The translations under genes were made by a program, and so were the position numbers. A DNA stretch of 64,000 bases from positions 186,001 through 250,000 of the forward strand of contig JAKLJE010000001.1 in assembly GCA_023151315.1 (NCBI GenBank), in the 5' to 3' direction. The stretch is from Bacteroidia bacterium. GTDB taxonomy: Bacteria > Bacteroidota > Bacteroidia > Palsa-965. Below, in pieces: positions 47,291 to 56,113 of the stretch (position 1 is the first letter of the stretch; each line of letters begins with the position of its first letter). The notes beneath the pieces are model-generated. The model was not told the DNA's origin and did not search any database. It worked only from the letters and a program-made list of their open reading frames with translations.

Positions 47291-48259
47291 TCAGTATGCG
47301 ATGGGTTTTAATTTTAATCCTGTTAGTGTGTCAAGGCCTAGTGCTATGTTCATGTTCTGCACCGCTTGACCCGATGCTCCTTTCAGCAGATTGTCGATCA
47401 CACCGGTTATTACAATATGTTCGTCTGTACGATGTACATGGATAAAACATTTGTTTGTGTTGACAACCAGTTTCACGTCCGGAGCTTCATTGGTGATTAT
47501 GACAAAAGGAGCATCGGAGTAATATTCACGGAACAGGAGCAGTAATTCATCCTCCGATAAATCCGATGATTTGATCCAGGCCACAGCATGTATTCCTCTC
47601 GTGAACGAACCTCTTTGCGGAATGATATTTATTTCCGTTTTGATTTCGTTGTTCTTTTTATTCAGCGTCTCTCCGATTTCAAACAGGTGCTGATGCGTCA
47701 GTTCTTTGTATGCTGAATGATTATTACTTCTCCATGTGAAGTGAGATGTTGCTGAGAGCGATTGACCGGCTCCGGTAGACCCGGTTGTTGCTGCAATATT
47801 TACAGTATTGTTCAGAATATTATTTCCACATAATGGCAAAAGCATCAATTGGATAACCGTTGCGAAGCAACCCGGATTCGCGATGCGCTTTGATTTGCAA
47901 ATTGCATCGCTGTTTACTTCGGGTAATCCATACACAAATTCCGGATCAGAATAGCGATGATCCTGACTGAGATCGATAATAACTGTGTTTTCGGAAATCG
48001 CGTGTGACTTCATCCACTTCGAAGATTCTCCATGGCCCATGCACAGGAAGATCACATCTTCATCTCCGCGAATTGAATCCCGGAAGAGAACATCACATTC
48101 ACCTTGGAGATCTTTGTGAACAGCGGTTACCGGTTGTCCGGCCTGACTTCTGCTTACTGCAAGAAGTTCTCCGCAATTTGGATGATTAATGAGTAGCCGG
48201 ATCAGTTCGCCTCCTGTGTAACCTGCAGCGCCGACAACAGCGATGTTATACTTTTTCAT
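47291..48259 (-). CDS. argC: N-acetyl-gamma-glutamyl-phosphate reductase
   Basis: The 322-residue NADPH enzyme has the Rossmann start IAVVGAAGYTGGELIRLL and the catalytic Cys in IANPGCFATVIQL. It also has GSTGAGQSLSATSHFTWRSN and the C-terminal MNIALGLDTLTGL. It is of the shorter class. Its start overlaps the end of argG by 14 bases. Confidence 0.95.
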   Translation of the reverse strand: MKKYNIAVVGAAGYTGGELIRLLINHPNCGELLAVSRSQAGQPVTAVHKDLQGECDVLFRDSIRGDEDVIFLCMGHGESSKWMKSHAISENTVIIDLSQDHRYSDPEFVYGLPEVNSDAICKSKRIANPGCFATVIQLMLLPLCGNNILNNTVNIAATTGSTGAGQSLSATSHFTWRSNNHSAYKELTHQHLFEIGETLNKKNNEIKTEINIIPQRGSFTRGIHAVAWIKSSDLSEDELLLLFREYYSDAPFVIITNEAPDVKLVVNTNKCFIHVHRTDEHIVITGVIDNLLKGASGQAVQNMNIALGLDTLTGLKLKPIAY

Positions 48260-49457
48260 ATTCGTCAGTGTTGTGCATGTGCATCCACGTTTTTACCTGG
48301 TTGCCGAAAATCTTTGTAAAACCTTTTACATCTTCACCTGTCCATCCCGAATTCATTTCACCGTAAACGCCTTTCTGCGCCTGCATAAGATCATTGCCGG
48401 ATTCAATTCCGCAAACTGTGAAACGGTAGGGCTGAAGCAGAACATGAACATCTCCCGTTACATAGTTCTGCGTGCTTTCAAACATTTTTTCAATGTCACG
48501 CATCGCCGGTTCGAAGTATTGTCCTTCGTGCAACCAGTTTCCGTACCACGCAGCCAATTGATCTTTCCAATACAATTGCCATTTGGATAAAATGTGTTTC
48601 TCCAGCGCATGATGCGACTTGAGAATCAATAATGGTGCTGCAGCTTCGAATCCAACCCGCCCTTTGATTCCGACGATAGTATCACCCACATGTACATCTC
48701 TTCCGATTCCGAATGGAGCAGCTAGACCGTGTACTGCTTCAATTGCTGAAACTGAATTATCGTAGATTTTGTTGTTCACGGTTTTCAGTTCACCACGGAT
48801 GAAACCCAGTTTCAATTCCTGCGTATCGTTGCGTGTGATTTGCGTTGGCCAGGCTTCTTCCGGTAACGGCAAGTGAGAAGTCAACGTTTCTTTTCCACCA
48901 ACAGAAGTTCCCCAGATTCCTTTGTTGATGGAATAAGCAGCTTTCTTGAAATCGAATTCGATTCCGTTGTTTTGGAGAAATTCTATTTCAGCTTCTCTTG
49001 ATAATTTGAGATCACGGATTGGAGTCACGATTGTAACTTCCGGAATCAGTATTTCCAGCAACATGTCAAATCTTACCTGGTCGTTACCCGCTCCGGTGCT
49101 TCCATGTGCGATGACAGATATATTTTTCTTCTTCGCTTCTTCAGCCAGCAGTACCGCCTGAATCACACGTTCTGCACTTACCGAAAGCGGATAGGTTCCG
49201 TTCTTCAGAACATTTCCGAATATCAAATAGCGTATGCATGATTCATAATAACGTTGCTTTCCGTCAATGATTTCGAGTGATGAAACGCCTGCGAGCTTCG
49301 CACGGTCTCTGATCTGCTCATAATCGGATGATGTAAATCCACCTGTGTCTATTGTTATGCAATGCACTTCATAGTTTTTCTCCTTCGCGAGCCAGACTGC
49401 GCAGAAGGTTGTATCCAGTCCTCCGCTGAACGCGAGGAGTATTTTTTCTTTTTTCAT
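48246..49457 (-). CDS. argG: Argininosuccinate synthase
   Basis: The 403-residue enzyme joins citrulline and aspartate with ATP. The PP-loop LLAFSGGLDTTFC (about residues 6-18) and the AHGSTGAGNDQVRFD motif are intact, as is GVGGKE-like TSVGGKETLTS. I choose the ATG at 49457, one base after the upstream stop (TAAAATG), rather than an in-frame ATG at 49481 inside the GNAT gene. In this pathway citrulline arises by deacylation of N-acylcitrulline. Confidence 0.95.
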   Translation of the reverse strand: MKKEKILLAFSGGLDTTFCAVWLAKEKNYEVHCITIDTGGFTSSDYEQIRDRAKLAGVSSLEIIDGKQRYYESCIRYLIFGNVLKNGTYPLSVSAERVIQAVLLAEEAKKKNISVIAHGSTGAGNDQVRFDMLLEILIPEVTIVTPIRDLKLSREAEIEFLQNNGIEFDFKKAAYSINKGIWGTSVGGKETLTSHLPLPEEAWPTQITRNDTQELKLGFIRGELKTVNNKIYDNSVSAIEAVHGLAAPFGIGRDVHVGDTIVGIKGRVGFEAAAPLLILKSHHALEKHILSKWQLYWKDQLAAWYGNWLHEGQYFEPAMRDIEKMFESTQNYVTGDVHVLLQPYRFTVCGIESGNDLMQAQKGVYGEMNSGWTGEDVKGFTKIFGNQVKTWMHMHNTDEYEKV

Positions 49458-49458
49458 T

Positions 49459-50127
49459 TTATTGTGCGGACGATTTTTCATTGTTCTTTTTCATGAGCAT
49501 ATTTTTCTTCAGACGAAGCAGGCGTTCGTAGATTCCGGATTGACTGCGTACAGTTCCGTTCTGATTTCCATTGGAAGATTTCATTTCTTCCGGATCGAAC
49601 AGCATGGCTGTACACAAGCAGTTCTTCCGCTCTTTGCTGAGAAGAATTTCGTAGTTGACACAACTTTTGCACCCGGCCCAGAATTCATCATCCTGCGTGA
49701 GTTCTGAGTACGTTACAGGTTCGTAACCCAAGTCAGAATTGATTTTCATCACTGCGAGTCCGGTGGTAAGTCCGAAAATCCGCGCGTCAGGATATGATGT
49801 GCGACTCAGTTGAAAGATGGCTTCTTTGATTCGTGTAGCAAGACCCAGATTTCTGAATTCAGGTGAAACAATAAGTCCGGAGTTTGCAACATACGTTCCG
49901 TGGCTCCATGTTTCTATGTAGCAGAATCCGGCCCAATTGCCTTGATCATCAAGTGCAATTACCGCTTTGCCTTCCTGCATTTTTTTTCTGATGTAGTCGG
50001 GCGAACGTTTGGCAATACCGGTTCCGCGCGCTTTAGCGGAACGCTCCATTTCATCACAGATTTCTTCTGCGTAAATACAGTGAACGGCACCTGCAGGCAG
50101 TACGTTCACGACCGTTGATTTTTTCAT
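49459..50127 (-). CDS. GNAT acetyltransferase heading the arginine operon; candidate N-acetylglutamate synthase
   Basis: The 222-residue protein has a GNAT core: the acetyl-CoA loop RNLGLATRI is at residues 92-100 and the beta4 strand is TYVANSGLIVSPEF. A C-terminal Cys quartet (CKSC at 153-156 and CLC at 170-172, before TAMLFDPEE) could bind zinc. It is the first structural gene, and the operon uses a deacetylase (argE) but no argA or argJ, so this protein is the best candidate to acetylate glutamate. That role is inference. An ATG at 50139 is an alternative start. Confidence 0.8.
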   Translation of the reverse strand: MKKSTVVNVLPAGAVHCIYAEEICDEMERSAKARGTGIAKRSPDYIRKKMQEGKAVIALDDQGNWAGFCYIETWSHGTYVANSGLIVSPEFRNLGLATRIKEAIFQLSRTSYPDARIFGLTTGLAVMKINSDLGYEPVTYSELTQDDEFWAGCKSCVNYEILLSKERKNCLCTAMLFDPEEMKSSNGNQNGTVRSQSGIYERLLRLKKNMLMKKNNEKSSAQ

Positions 50128-50224
50128 AATGAAAATCACAGTTGTGTCCCGTGTGCGGAACGATTAAACAATGCCGGAGGATCTGATCTCCTCAGGAAAA
50201 GTTGATTGAATAAATGAAAAGGGA

Positions 50225-50239
50225 TTCAGCTATGCTGAA
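50225..50239 (-). terminator. Terminator-like hairpin in the arginine operon leader
   Basis: On the minus strand TTCAGC-ATA-GCTGAA forms a 6-bp stem followed by TCCCTTTTCATTT, 98 bases before the GNAT start. Its left arm can instead pair with CTGAG at the end of the leader peptide gene (50260-50256), so the two structures exclude each other. The stem is short and the T-run interrupted. Confidence 0.4.
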
Positions 50240-50256
50240 CAACTACGCAAACCGAC

Positions 50257-50394
50257 TCAGATGCGGCTGCGGAACATCGGTCGTCGTCGTGATGACGCGG
50301 CTACAATTGATTGTGCGACATAGACAAGCCGTCCACCGAGGAGCGGCGATCCGTTCTGACGGATCCAAAGTGTCATGCTGAAAAGGTGTTTCAT
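50257..50394 (-). CDS. Candidate arginine leader peptide (45 residues)
   Basis: The minus strand ahead of the arginine operon has a frame starting MKHLFSMTLW and ending ASSRRRPMFRSRI-stop. Five of its last ten residues are arginine, including three successive CGA codons at 50289-50281. The Arg-codon block overlaps ACCGA (50281-50277), which can pair with TCGGT just after the stop (50255-50251). A Met at codon 7 (50376) is an alternative start. A weak promoter lies upstream: AACATTTG (50447-50440) with TTG 21 bases further. A 7-bp hairpin GATCCGT/ACGGATC lies inside the frame. The remaining parts of this 347-base gap hold nothing else clear. Confidence 0.5.
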   Translation of the reverse strand: MKHLFSMTLWIRQNGSPLLGGRLVYVAQSIVAASSRRRPMFRSRI

Positions 50395-50486
50395 TTCACC
50401 CGAGGAATCAGATTGTTAGTAGATGTTGAATTATCGGCGCAAATGTTCCGATAAAAAAATAACAAATCCAAATGTTCTGAAAAAAA

Positions 50487-52799
50487 TCAGTCGAGCGCCT
50501 TGCGGTTATAGATGATGTAACCGAAGTGTATGAGAAGAGAAAACGGCTCTTCCCGGCTGCTGTAATAATTTCCGCTCACACCAACAGGGCCGAGAGGTGA
50601 GTGCCAAACGAAACCGCTTGAAGCAATGTACGTCATGTCGGAAATGGAAAGCGGAGCTCCGTACTCTACTGTGTGATCCGGCCTTTCGCGTAAAGCCTGA
50701 TATGGTTGGAAAATATATCCTTCAGCGCGCCACTCCACATTTTTCCAGATCTGAAAGCAACTCTTCAATCCGGTAGCGGCGAACTGATGTGCGTGAAGTG
50801 AAGGAATAAAAAGTGTGCGGCTGTCCGGTGTAGGTTCGAATCCCGGAGTTGCAAGGATGCTCGCTGTGTAATTGCTGAAGAAAGGTTGAAACGTGTAAAC
50901 AGCTTCCAATAAAAATCCTAAGCGCCATTTACCTTTTTCCTTGAACCATGTATCGTAACGAGCCTTGAACTGAAACCAGTTGTGAATTGCACGGTACGGA
51001 TCAATGAAAGGAGAAGTGCTTCCGGGTACATAATATTCTTCTCCCTGAATGAAACGTGCGAAAAAGCCGAAGTATGTTCCTGAGCTCGCGTATTGTTTTC
51101 TGTTGAGCGTATTGCGCTCGTAAAGCAGGTGAGTTGAAAGATAGTTGAGATCCGTTCTGTCAGTAGTATCAGAAGAAATAAATAGATCCGTTTGATAGTA
51201 CAAATAGCGAAGGAATCCTCCGCCGGTACCGATAACGAGTCGCGTTTTGTTTGTAACCGGCATTCCGATGTTTATTTCACCTATACGCTCGATTTGAACA
51301 AGAAAAGGAGGTTTGGTGTCAACGAAATACGTTGGAGTGCTCTTGTAAAAATCGAAACGGTTCCACGTGAATTGAGGTTCAATGTAGAATGGCAGTCGTG
51401 TAGGAAAATCGATTCTTGTTTTTACCTGAGCGCCGCTGTACAGTTTGCCGAAGTAGGCATTGCCCATGAGACTCAATGAAGGATTTCCGAGAATATTGTA
51501 TTGCACTCCAATGAATCCCATATTGATGGGTCGATTGGAGAAGTTGCCGCCGAATTGTGTGAACAGATTCTTTTCTTTCTTGATTGTCAGTTTAAGATCG
51601 TAGAACCCGCTGGACTTGTTATACTTTGCAATCGGATAAATGGATTGGATCTTATCATCTGCAGCCAGGCGAAAGTATCCGGATTTCAATTTGTCATTCG
51701 GAACGAAACGTTCTTTTTGCCGCAGCATTTTTCTTACATAAGTTTCCTGCGACTTTTTAATTCCGTTACCTTCTATTTCAATATTGTCGTAAATAAGTGT
51801 TGGTTGTTTCGCTTTGAATGCGGCGCGTTTTGCTGCAAGTTCTGCCGGGTCTGTTCTGCGTGAAACATTGATTTTAATATCTTCAATTTTACGCATGCAA
51901 GCGGCGTATCCGCTGTCGATGAGTTTCTGCGCAGATTCAAAATCGAAAAGTCCCGCCCAATCAGCATCCGGCTCAATTACAATTCCGTTTTCACATCGCG
52001 GGTCGAATTCTGTCGGGCTCGTAAGCATAGCGCGAACCTGTGAAAGCAAATTGTCTTCATCAGGATCTGGAAATTCTGATGCAACATTGCTGCCAATGAT
52101 GAAGTCAGGAAAGAAATCCTGATACATGATATTACTCGGGAAGTTGTTATACAGTCCGCCATCAAAAAGCAAGGTGCCGTTAACGCGAATAGGTTTCAGA
52201 TAAAACGGATAACTCATCGATGCGCGAACAGCTTCTCCGAGATCTCCATTGCGGAAAACTACGGATTGCTTTTTTGAAATATCAGAAGCAACACAGCGAA
52301 ATGGGATAAAGAGACTGTCGAAATTATAGTTCGCTGCAGCTGAAGCACCTGCAGTTCGCTCCATCAATGCAAAATCCATTGGTAGGGGAGAAATCACATT
52401 AGTTGGCAAACTTGTACTGAGAGTGGTGTCAGGAGAAATCTTGAATGTGATCCAGGAAGCGTTGTCTTCTTTCTTCTTGAAGTAGTAAACGTATTGCGGT
52501 TCAATCACGCCATTGGCCCAGCTGTTGAATTCTTCAGAGAGAATTGTTTGCTGAATTTCATCCGGAGTGTAACCCATGCAGTACATTGAACCGATGAGAG
52601 CGCCCATTGAAGTGCCACAGATGTAATCGATAGGAATATGATTTTCTTCAAGAGCTTTAAGTACGCCGATGTGGGCAAGACCTGATGCGCCGCCTCCACT
52701 TAAGACAACGCCAACTTTCTCCTGCTTCACAGGTTGTGGCTGCGCTGCAAGAAAAGTTGCGGAGAACAGAAATACCAGCAGAAACAGGGTTCTCATCAT
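50487..52799 (-). CDS. Patatin-like phospholipase fused to an outer-membrane barrel
   Basis: The 770-residue protein starts with a signal peptide (ending FLAAQ, about residue 20). The patatin domain (about 28-300) has the oxyanion loop SGGGASGLAH, the nucleophile Ser64 in GTSMG and Asp213 in FDGG. A POTRA-like segment (about 320-400) and a BamA/Omp85-like barrel ending IHFGYIIYNRK follow. This is the PlpD layout (type Vd-like), expected to place a lipase in the outer membrane; release of the domain is not certain. A TATCTTTA box (52814-52807) lies seven bases before the start. Confidence 0.88.
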   Translation of the reverse strand: MMRTLFLLVFLFSATFLAAQPQPVKQEKVGVVLSGGGASGLAHIGVLKALEENHIPIDYICGTSMGALIGSMYCMGYTPDEIQQTILSEEFNSWANGVIEPQYVYYFKKKEDNASWITFKISPDTTLSTSLPTNVISPLPMDFALMERTAGASAAANYNFDSLFIPFRCVASDISKKQSVVFRNGDLGEAVRASMSYPFYLKPIRVNGTLLFDGGLYNNFPSNIMYQDFFPDFIIGSNVASEFPDPDEDNLLSQVRAMLTSPTEFDPRCENGIVIEPDADWAGLFDFESAQKLIDSGYAACMRKIEDIKINVSRRTDPAELAAKRAAFKAKQPTLIYDNIEIEGNGIKKSQETYVRKMLRQKERFVPNDKLKSGYFRLAADDKIQSIYPIAKYNKSSGFYDLKLTIKKEKNLFTQFGGNFSNRPINMGFIGVQYNILGNPSLSLMGNAYFGKLYSGAQVKTRIDFPTRLPFYIEPQFTWNRFDFYKSTPTYFVDTKPPFLVQIERIGEINIGMPVTNKTRLVIGTGGGFLRYLYYQTDLFISSDTTDRTDLNYLSTHLLYERNTLNRKQYASSGTYFGFFARFIQGEEYYVPGSTSPFIDPYRAIHNWFQFKARYDTWFKEKGKWRLGFLLEAVYTFQPFFSNYTASILATPGFEPTPDSRTLFIPSLHAHQFAATGLKSCFQIWKNVEWRAEGYIFQPYQALRERPDHTVEYGAPLSISDMTYIASSGFVWHSPLGPVGVSGNYYSSREEPFSLLIHFGYIIYNRKALD

Positions 52800-52835
52800 G
52801 CCAGTATAAAGATAGGAATTATACAGAGCAGGTTA

Positions 52836-53630
52836 TCACTGCAAATGCATCAACAAACTGTTAAAAGAGGCCGGGGAATGTACAAGTCGTGATCCGTACC
52901 ATGAAAACATTTCTCCGTCAACGAGTTTCACTAAAGCAGCAGGAGCGAGTTTCCTGTAATACTCGATGTGTTTTTCTTTAAACGGATAAGGTTCACTGGA
53001 TAACAGAATCAATTCAGGATTCAGATCAACGATTTCCTGATCAGTCAGTTCGGGATAACGAATTCCCTCTGCAGTGTTTTTCAATCCGCATCTCTGAAGC
53101 ATGTCGTTGATAAAAGTTCCGGTTCCCGCACACATATTCGGATTATGCCAGATCAGATAAAGTGTTCGCACTGTTTTCTTCAGAGGCAAAAGTGAACTGA
53201 AGTTCTTTTCAATATGAGCAGTTATTTGTTCCGCCTGTGGTGTTGCGGAGGTGATTGAACCGACATTATGAATCATCTGCAGTGCATCGTCAAGTGTAGA
53301 GATATCACTCATCCAAACAGGAAACTCTTTCTGCAGGATTTCGATCTGAGATTTCTCGTTTTCTTCTTTGTTACCGATTATCAGATCAGGTTGCAATTGA
53401 CGAATAAGTTCAATGTTCAGTTGCTTGGTTCCGCCAATACGTGTCTTCGTTCGGAACCATGTGTCCGGGTGAATACAGAACTTGGTAATTCCAATGACTT
53501 CCTTGTTAAGATTGAGATGGAACAACAGTTCAGTCTGCGAGGGAACAAGTGAAATGATACGCTCTGGTTTACGTTCCAGCAGCAACTCATTGCCCATTTG
53601 ATCAATTGTGCGCAACGGGAAATTACTCAT
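52836..53630 (-). CDS. BtuF-like metal/corrinoid-binding protein without signal peptide
   Basis: From the ATG at 53630 the 264-residue protein has the class III periplasmic-binding fold: RIISLVPSQTELLFHLNL, VIGITKFCIHP, LQPDLIIGNKEEN and a long central helix. The family binds cobalamin, haem or siderophores for ABC import, yet no signal peptide, lipobox or TM segment precedes the domain. No BtuC/BtuD genes are nearby. The start overlaps the stop of the upstream phosphatase gene (ATGA), so both are translationally coupled. A cytoplasmic role is possible. Confidence 0.8.
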   Translation of the reverse strand: MSNFPLRTIDQMGNELLLERKPERIISLVPSQTELLFHLNLNKEVIGITKFCIHPDTWFRTKTRIGGTKQLNIELIRQLQPDLIIGNKEENEKSQIEILQKEFPVWMSDISTLDDALQMIHNVGSITSATPQAEQITAHIEKNFSSLLPLKKTVRTLYLIWHNPNMCAGTGTFINDMLQRCGLKNTAEGIRYPELTDQEIVDLNPELILLSSEPYPFKEKHIEYYRKLAPAALVKLVDGEMFSWYGSRLVHSPASFNSLLMHLQ

Positions 53631-56071
53631 ACGCGAACTCCCATAACGCATACGTCATCAATCTGAGCGTAATTTAATTTCCACTGATCGAATTTATCAG
53701 AGAGAAACTGTTCGCGCTGTGAATTATCAAGAGAAGCAGTTTCCAAAATGATATTTCGGAAACGGGTATACATGAGTTTCTTGCCTTTCTCTCCTCCGAA
53801 TTGATCGGGGAATCCATCTGAGTAAGCAACGATGAGATCTCCATTCTCAATATCGAAGGATTTTAGAGTGAAAGGTTTTTCTTTTTCGTGTGCGCCAATA
53901 GGTTGCTTGTCTGCATCAATTTCAATCAACTGGCTTTTTCTGATGATATAAATTCCGTTGTTTGCTCCGCTGAACCAGAGTTTTCGTTGTTCCGTGTCAA
54001 TACAGCACAAAGCGATATCCATTCCATCTCGCTTGAAAGATTCTCCGGCTTTCCTTTCTTTGTTCAGTGATTGAACAACTTGTGTGCGCATTTCATTGAG
54101 CATTGCTTCAGGAGATAGAATATTTCTCACTTCCAGAATTTCAGTAAGCAGAGTCAGTCCGAGCATACTCATAAATCCTCCGGGCACTCCGTGGCCGGTG
54201 CAATCTGCTACTGCAAAATATCTGCGTGATCCTTGCTGTCCAACCCAATAGAAATCTCCGCTTACAATATCACGCGGACGGAAACTGATGAAGTATTCGC
54301 TGAAAATAGTTTTTATCAGTTCAGGAGCAGGCAAAATTGCTTCCTGAATATTCTTAGCGTAGTTAATGCTGTCAGTGATTTCTCTGTTCACTTCCTCCAC
54401 CATCTTTTTCTGCTCACTGATGATTTCGTTTGCTTTTTGTTTTTGTCTGTATCCCCGGAAAATAAGAAAGACGAGTCCTGCGAGAAGTATAAGACCTACA
54501 ACGGCAATAGTCAGAATCAGACGTTGCTGCTGATAGCGAGCCTCCTGAAATGCATCACTTTTAGCACGTTCTATTCTCGCTTCTTCCTTCTCTTTGTCAA
54601 AACGATGCTGAAGAAAAATCTCAGTTTGTCGCTTTGTGTTTTCTGCGTTGTTGAGAGAATCGCTGAGTTGACGAACCAGCTGAGAATATCCGAAGGCGGT
54701 TTTGTAATCACCTTTGCGTTCGTAAGCATTGCATAGTATTCGTGCCGCTTCATGTGCTAACCCCGGTGATTGGATTGTGCGTGCAAGCGAGAGTGCGCTT
54801 TCTGCCAGAGTTATGGCTTCATCCGTATTTCCAAGCAGAAATAATGCGTTAGCAAGGTGGTTTTTGGTGTCTGCAGTTTCTTTCTGATCGCCTAACTCTT
54901 CGTTGATCTCGAGAGATTTTCTGTAGTAACTAACCGCCCCATTGATATCTCCTGCCTGTTCTTTCAATTTACCTTTTATGCGATAACCCCAAGCGAGATG
55001 AAAAGGGTAATTATTTTCCCATGCAACTTTCAATGCATCCTCAGTTATTGTCCGCGCTTGAGCAGTGTCACCTTTCTGAATAAGAATTGCAGCCATTGTC
55101 AGCTCTCCATCGCAGGAGCGACTGTAGTCCCCGATTTCCTTTGACAGTGCAATGCTCATCCGCTGATATTGCTCCGCTTTATCAAGATCGTTTTGTCGTT
55201 GGTAAATGTCACTCATGCCTGCATATATGAATGCAGTATTGTGTTTGTCTTTTTTCTTTTCGGCGAGATCCAGAGCTTCGAGATAAGTTTCAATTGCTTT
55301 CGGATAGTTGAACAGATTCGCGTGCGCATCTGCAATTGTACCCATGCTTCCTGCAATGATATTTTCTTCATTTACTTTGCGCGCCGCTTCAATGGATTTC
55401 GTGTGATAGATGATGGATGATTTGAAATCACCGCGCATGTGATAGTTGTTTCCGATACTGCTGTAGCAGAATGCTTCTCTGTGCAGATCTCCGGTCTGCT
55501 TTGAAATATCAAGTGCTTTGGTGTGATATTCCAATGCTTTGGAAAATTCTCCTTCGAACAAATACGTGTCGCCAATTGTACTCAGACAGAATGCAATATT
55601 CTTCTGATCATTAGCAGCTTCATAAAGTTTAAGGGCTTTGGAAAGGTAAATCACGGCGGTATCATTCAAGCCTTGCAAGCGATAAACATTACCTATCGCA
55701 AGATTGGCTTGTGCAACCAAAAGTGAATCACCTGATTTTTCAGACAGTTTGTAACTTTTTCTGTAATACCAGAGCGCAGAATCGTAGGCGTCCTGATAGT
55801 AGTAACTCAGTCCGATTTTGTGAAGCGCATCTGCCTCGCCACGGGAATCTTTGGATTTTTCCGAAAGATCTAAAGCTGTTCTGCCGTATGAGCGAGTTTG
55901 TTCCGGATCAATACTTCGGAATTCGAAAGCAAGTTGATTGCTGAGCCGGATTTTATCTTTGTTATCGGACGCGTTTTTCAGCTCACGCTGCAATGAATCA
56001 ATGGCAGGTGATGTTTGGGCGGCTACTGTCGTGGCAGCGAAAAGAAGCAACAGCAGGACACGGATGTACAT
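53627..56071 (-). CDS. TPR protein with C-terminal PP2C/SpoIIE phosphatase domain
   Basis: The 814-residue protein has a signal peptide or first TM (MYIRVLLLLLFAATTVAAQ) and about ten TPR units in the periplasm (about 40-460, such as ADALHKIGLSYYYQDAYDSA). A TM helix (about 515-540) and a coiled coil follow, then a cytoplasmic SpoIIE-type PP2C domain with ADCTGHGVPGGFMSMLG, WFSGANNGIYI and VAYSDGFPDQFGG. It probably senses an envelope signal and dephosphorylates a partner switch protein. No anti-sigma or anti-anti-sigma gene is adjacent. Start ATG 56071 is four bases from a -7 box; a TTG three bases upstream is an alternative. Confidence 0.88.
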   Translation of the reverse strand: MYIRVLLLLLFAATTVAAQTSPAIDSLQRELKNASDNKDKIRLSNQLAFEFRSIDPEQTRSYGRTALDLSEKSKDSRGEADALHKIGLSYYYQDAYDSALWYYRKSYKLSEKSGDSLLVAQANLAIGNVYRLQGLNDTAVIYLSKALKLYEAANDQKNIAFCLSTIGDTYLFEGEFSKALEYHTKALDISKQTGDLHREAFCYSSIGNNYHMRGDFKSSIIYHTKSIEAARKVNEENIIAGSMGTIADAHANLFNYPKAIETYLEALDLAEKKKDKHNTAFIYAGMSDIYQRQNDLDKAEQYQRMSIALSKEIGDYSRSCDGELTMAAILIQKGDTAQARTITEDALKVAWENNYPFHLAWGYRIKGKLKEQAGDINGAVSYYRKSLEINEELGDQKETADTKNHLANALFLLGNTDEAITLAESALSLARTIQSPGLAHEAARILCNAYERKGDYKTAFGYSQLVRQLSDSLNNAENTKRQTEIFLQHRFDKEKEEARIERAKSDAFQEARYQQQRLILTIAVVGLILLAGLVFLIFRGYRQKQKANEIISEQKKMVEEVNREITDSINYAKNIQEAILPAPELIKTIFSEYFISFRPRDIVSGDFYWVGQQGSRRYFAVADCTGHGVPGGFMSMLGLTLLTEILEVRNILSPEAMLNEMRTQVVQSLNKERKAGESFKRDGMDIALCCIDTEQRKLWFSGANNGIYIIRKSQLIEIDADKQPIGAHEKEKPFTLKSFDIENGDLIVAYSDGFPDQFGGEKGKKLMYTRFRNIILETASLDNSQREQFLSDKFDQWKLNYAQIDDVCVMGVRV

Positions 56072-56075
56072 CAAT

Positions 56076-56083
56076 CAAATATA
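56076..56083 (-). promoter_or_regulatory. -7 box of the TPR/PP2C operon (TATATTTG)
   Basis: The minus strand reads TATATTTG-ATTG-ATG, a full TAnnTTTG match four bases before the ATG. No TTG at -33 was found. The coordinates may be off by one base because I could not count one A-run with certainty. Confidence 0.5.
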
Positions 56084-56113
56084 ATCAAATCATCGGGGAA
56101 TGCCCCGTGTGTA

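Noticed and set aside
50140-50224. Arginine repressor (ARG box) operators upstream of the arginine operon
   Set aside because: I saw no pair of ARG-box-like palindromes (about 18 bp, AATTATxxATAATT type) and no argR gene in the window; the leader-peptide reading fits better.
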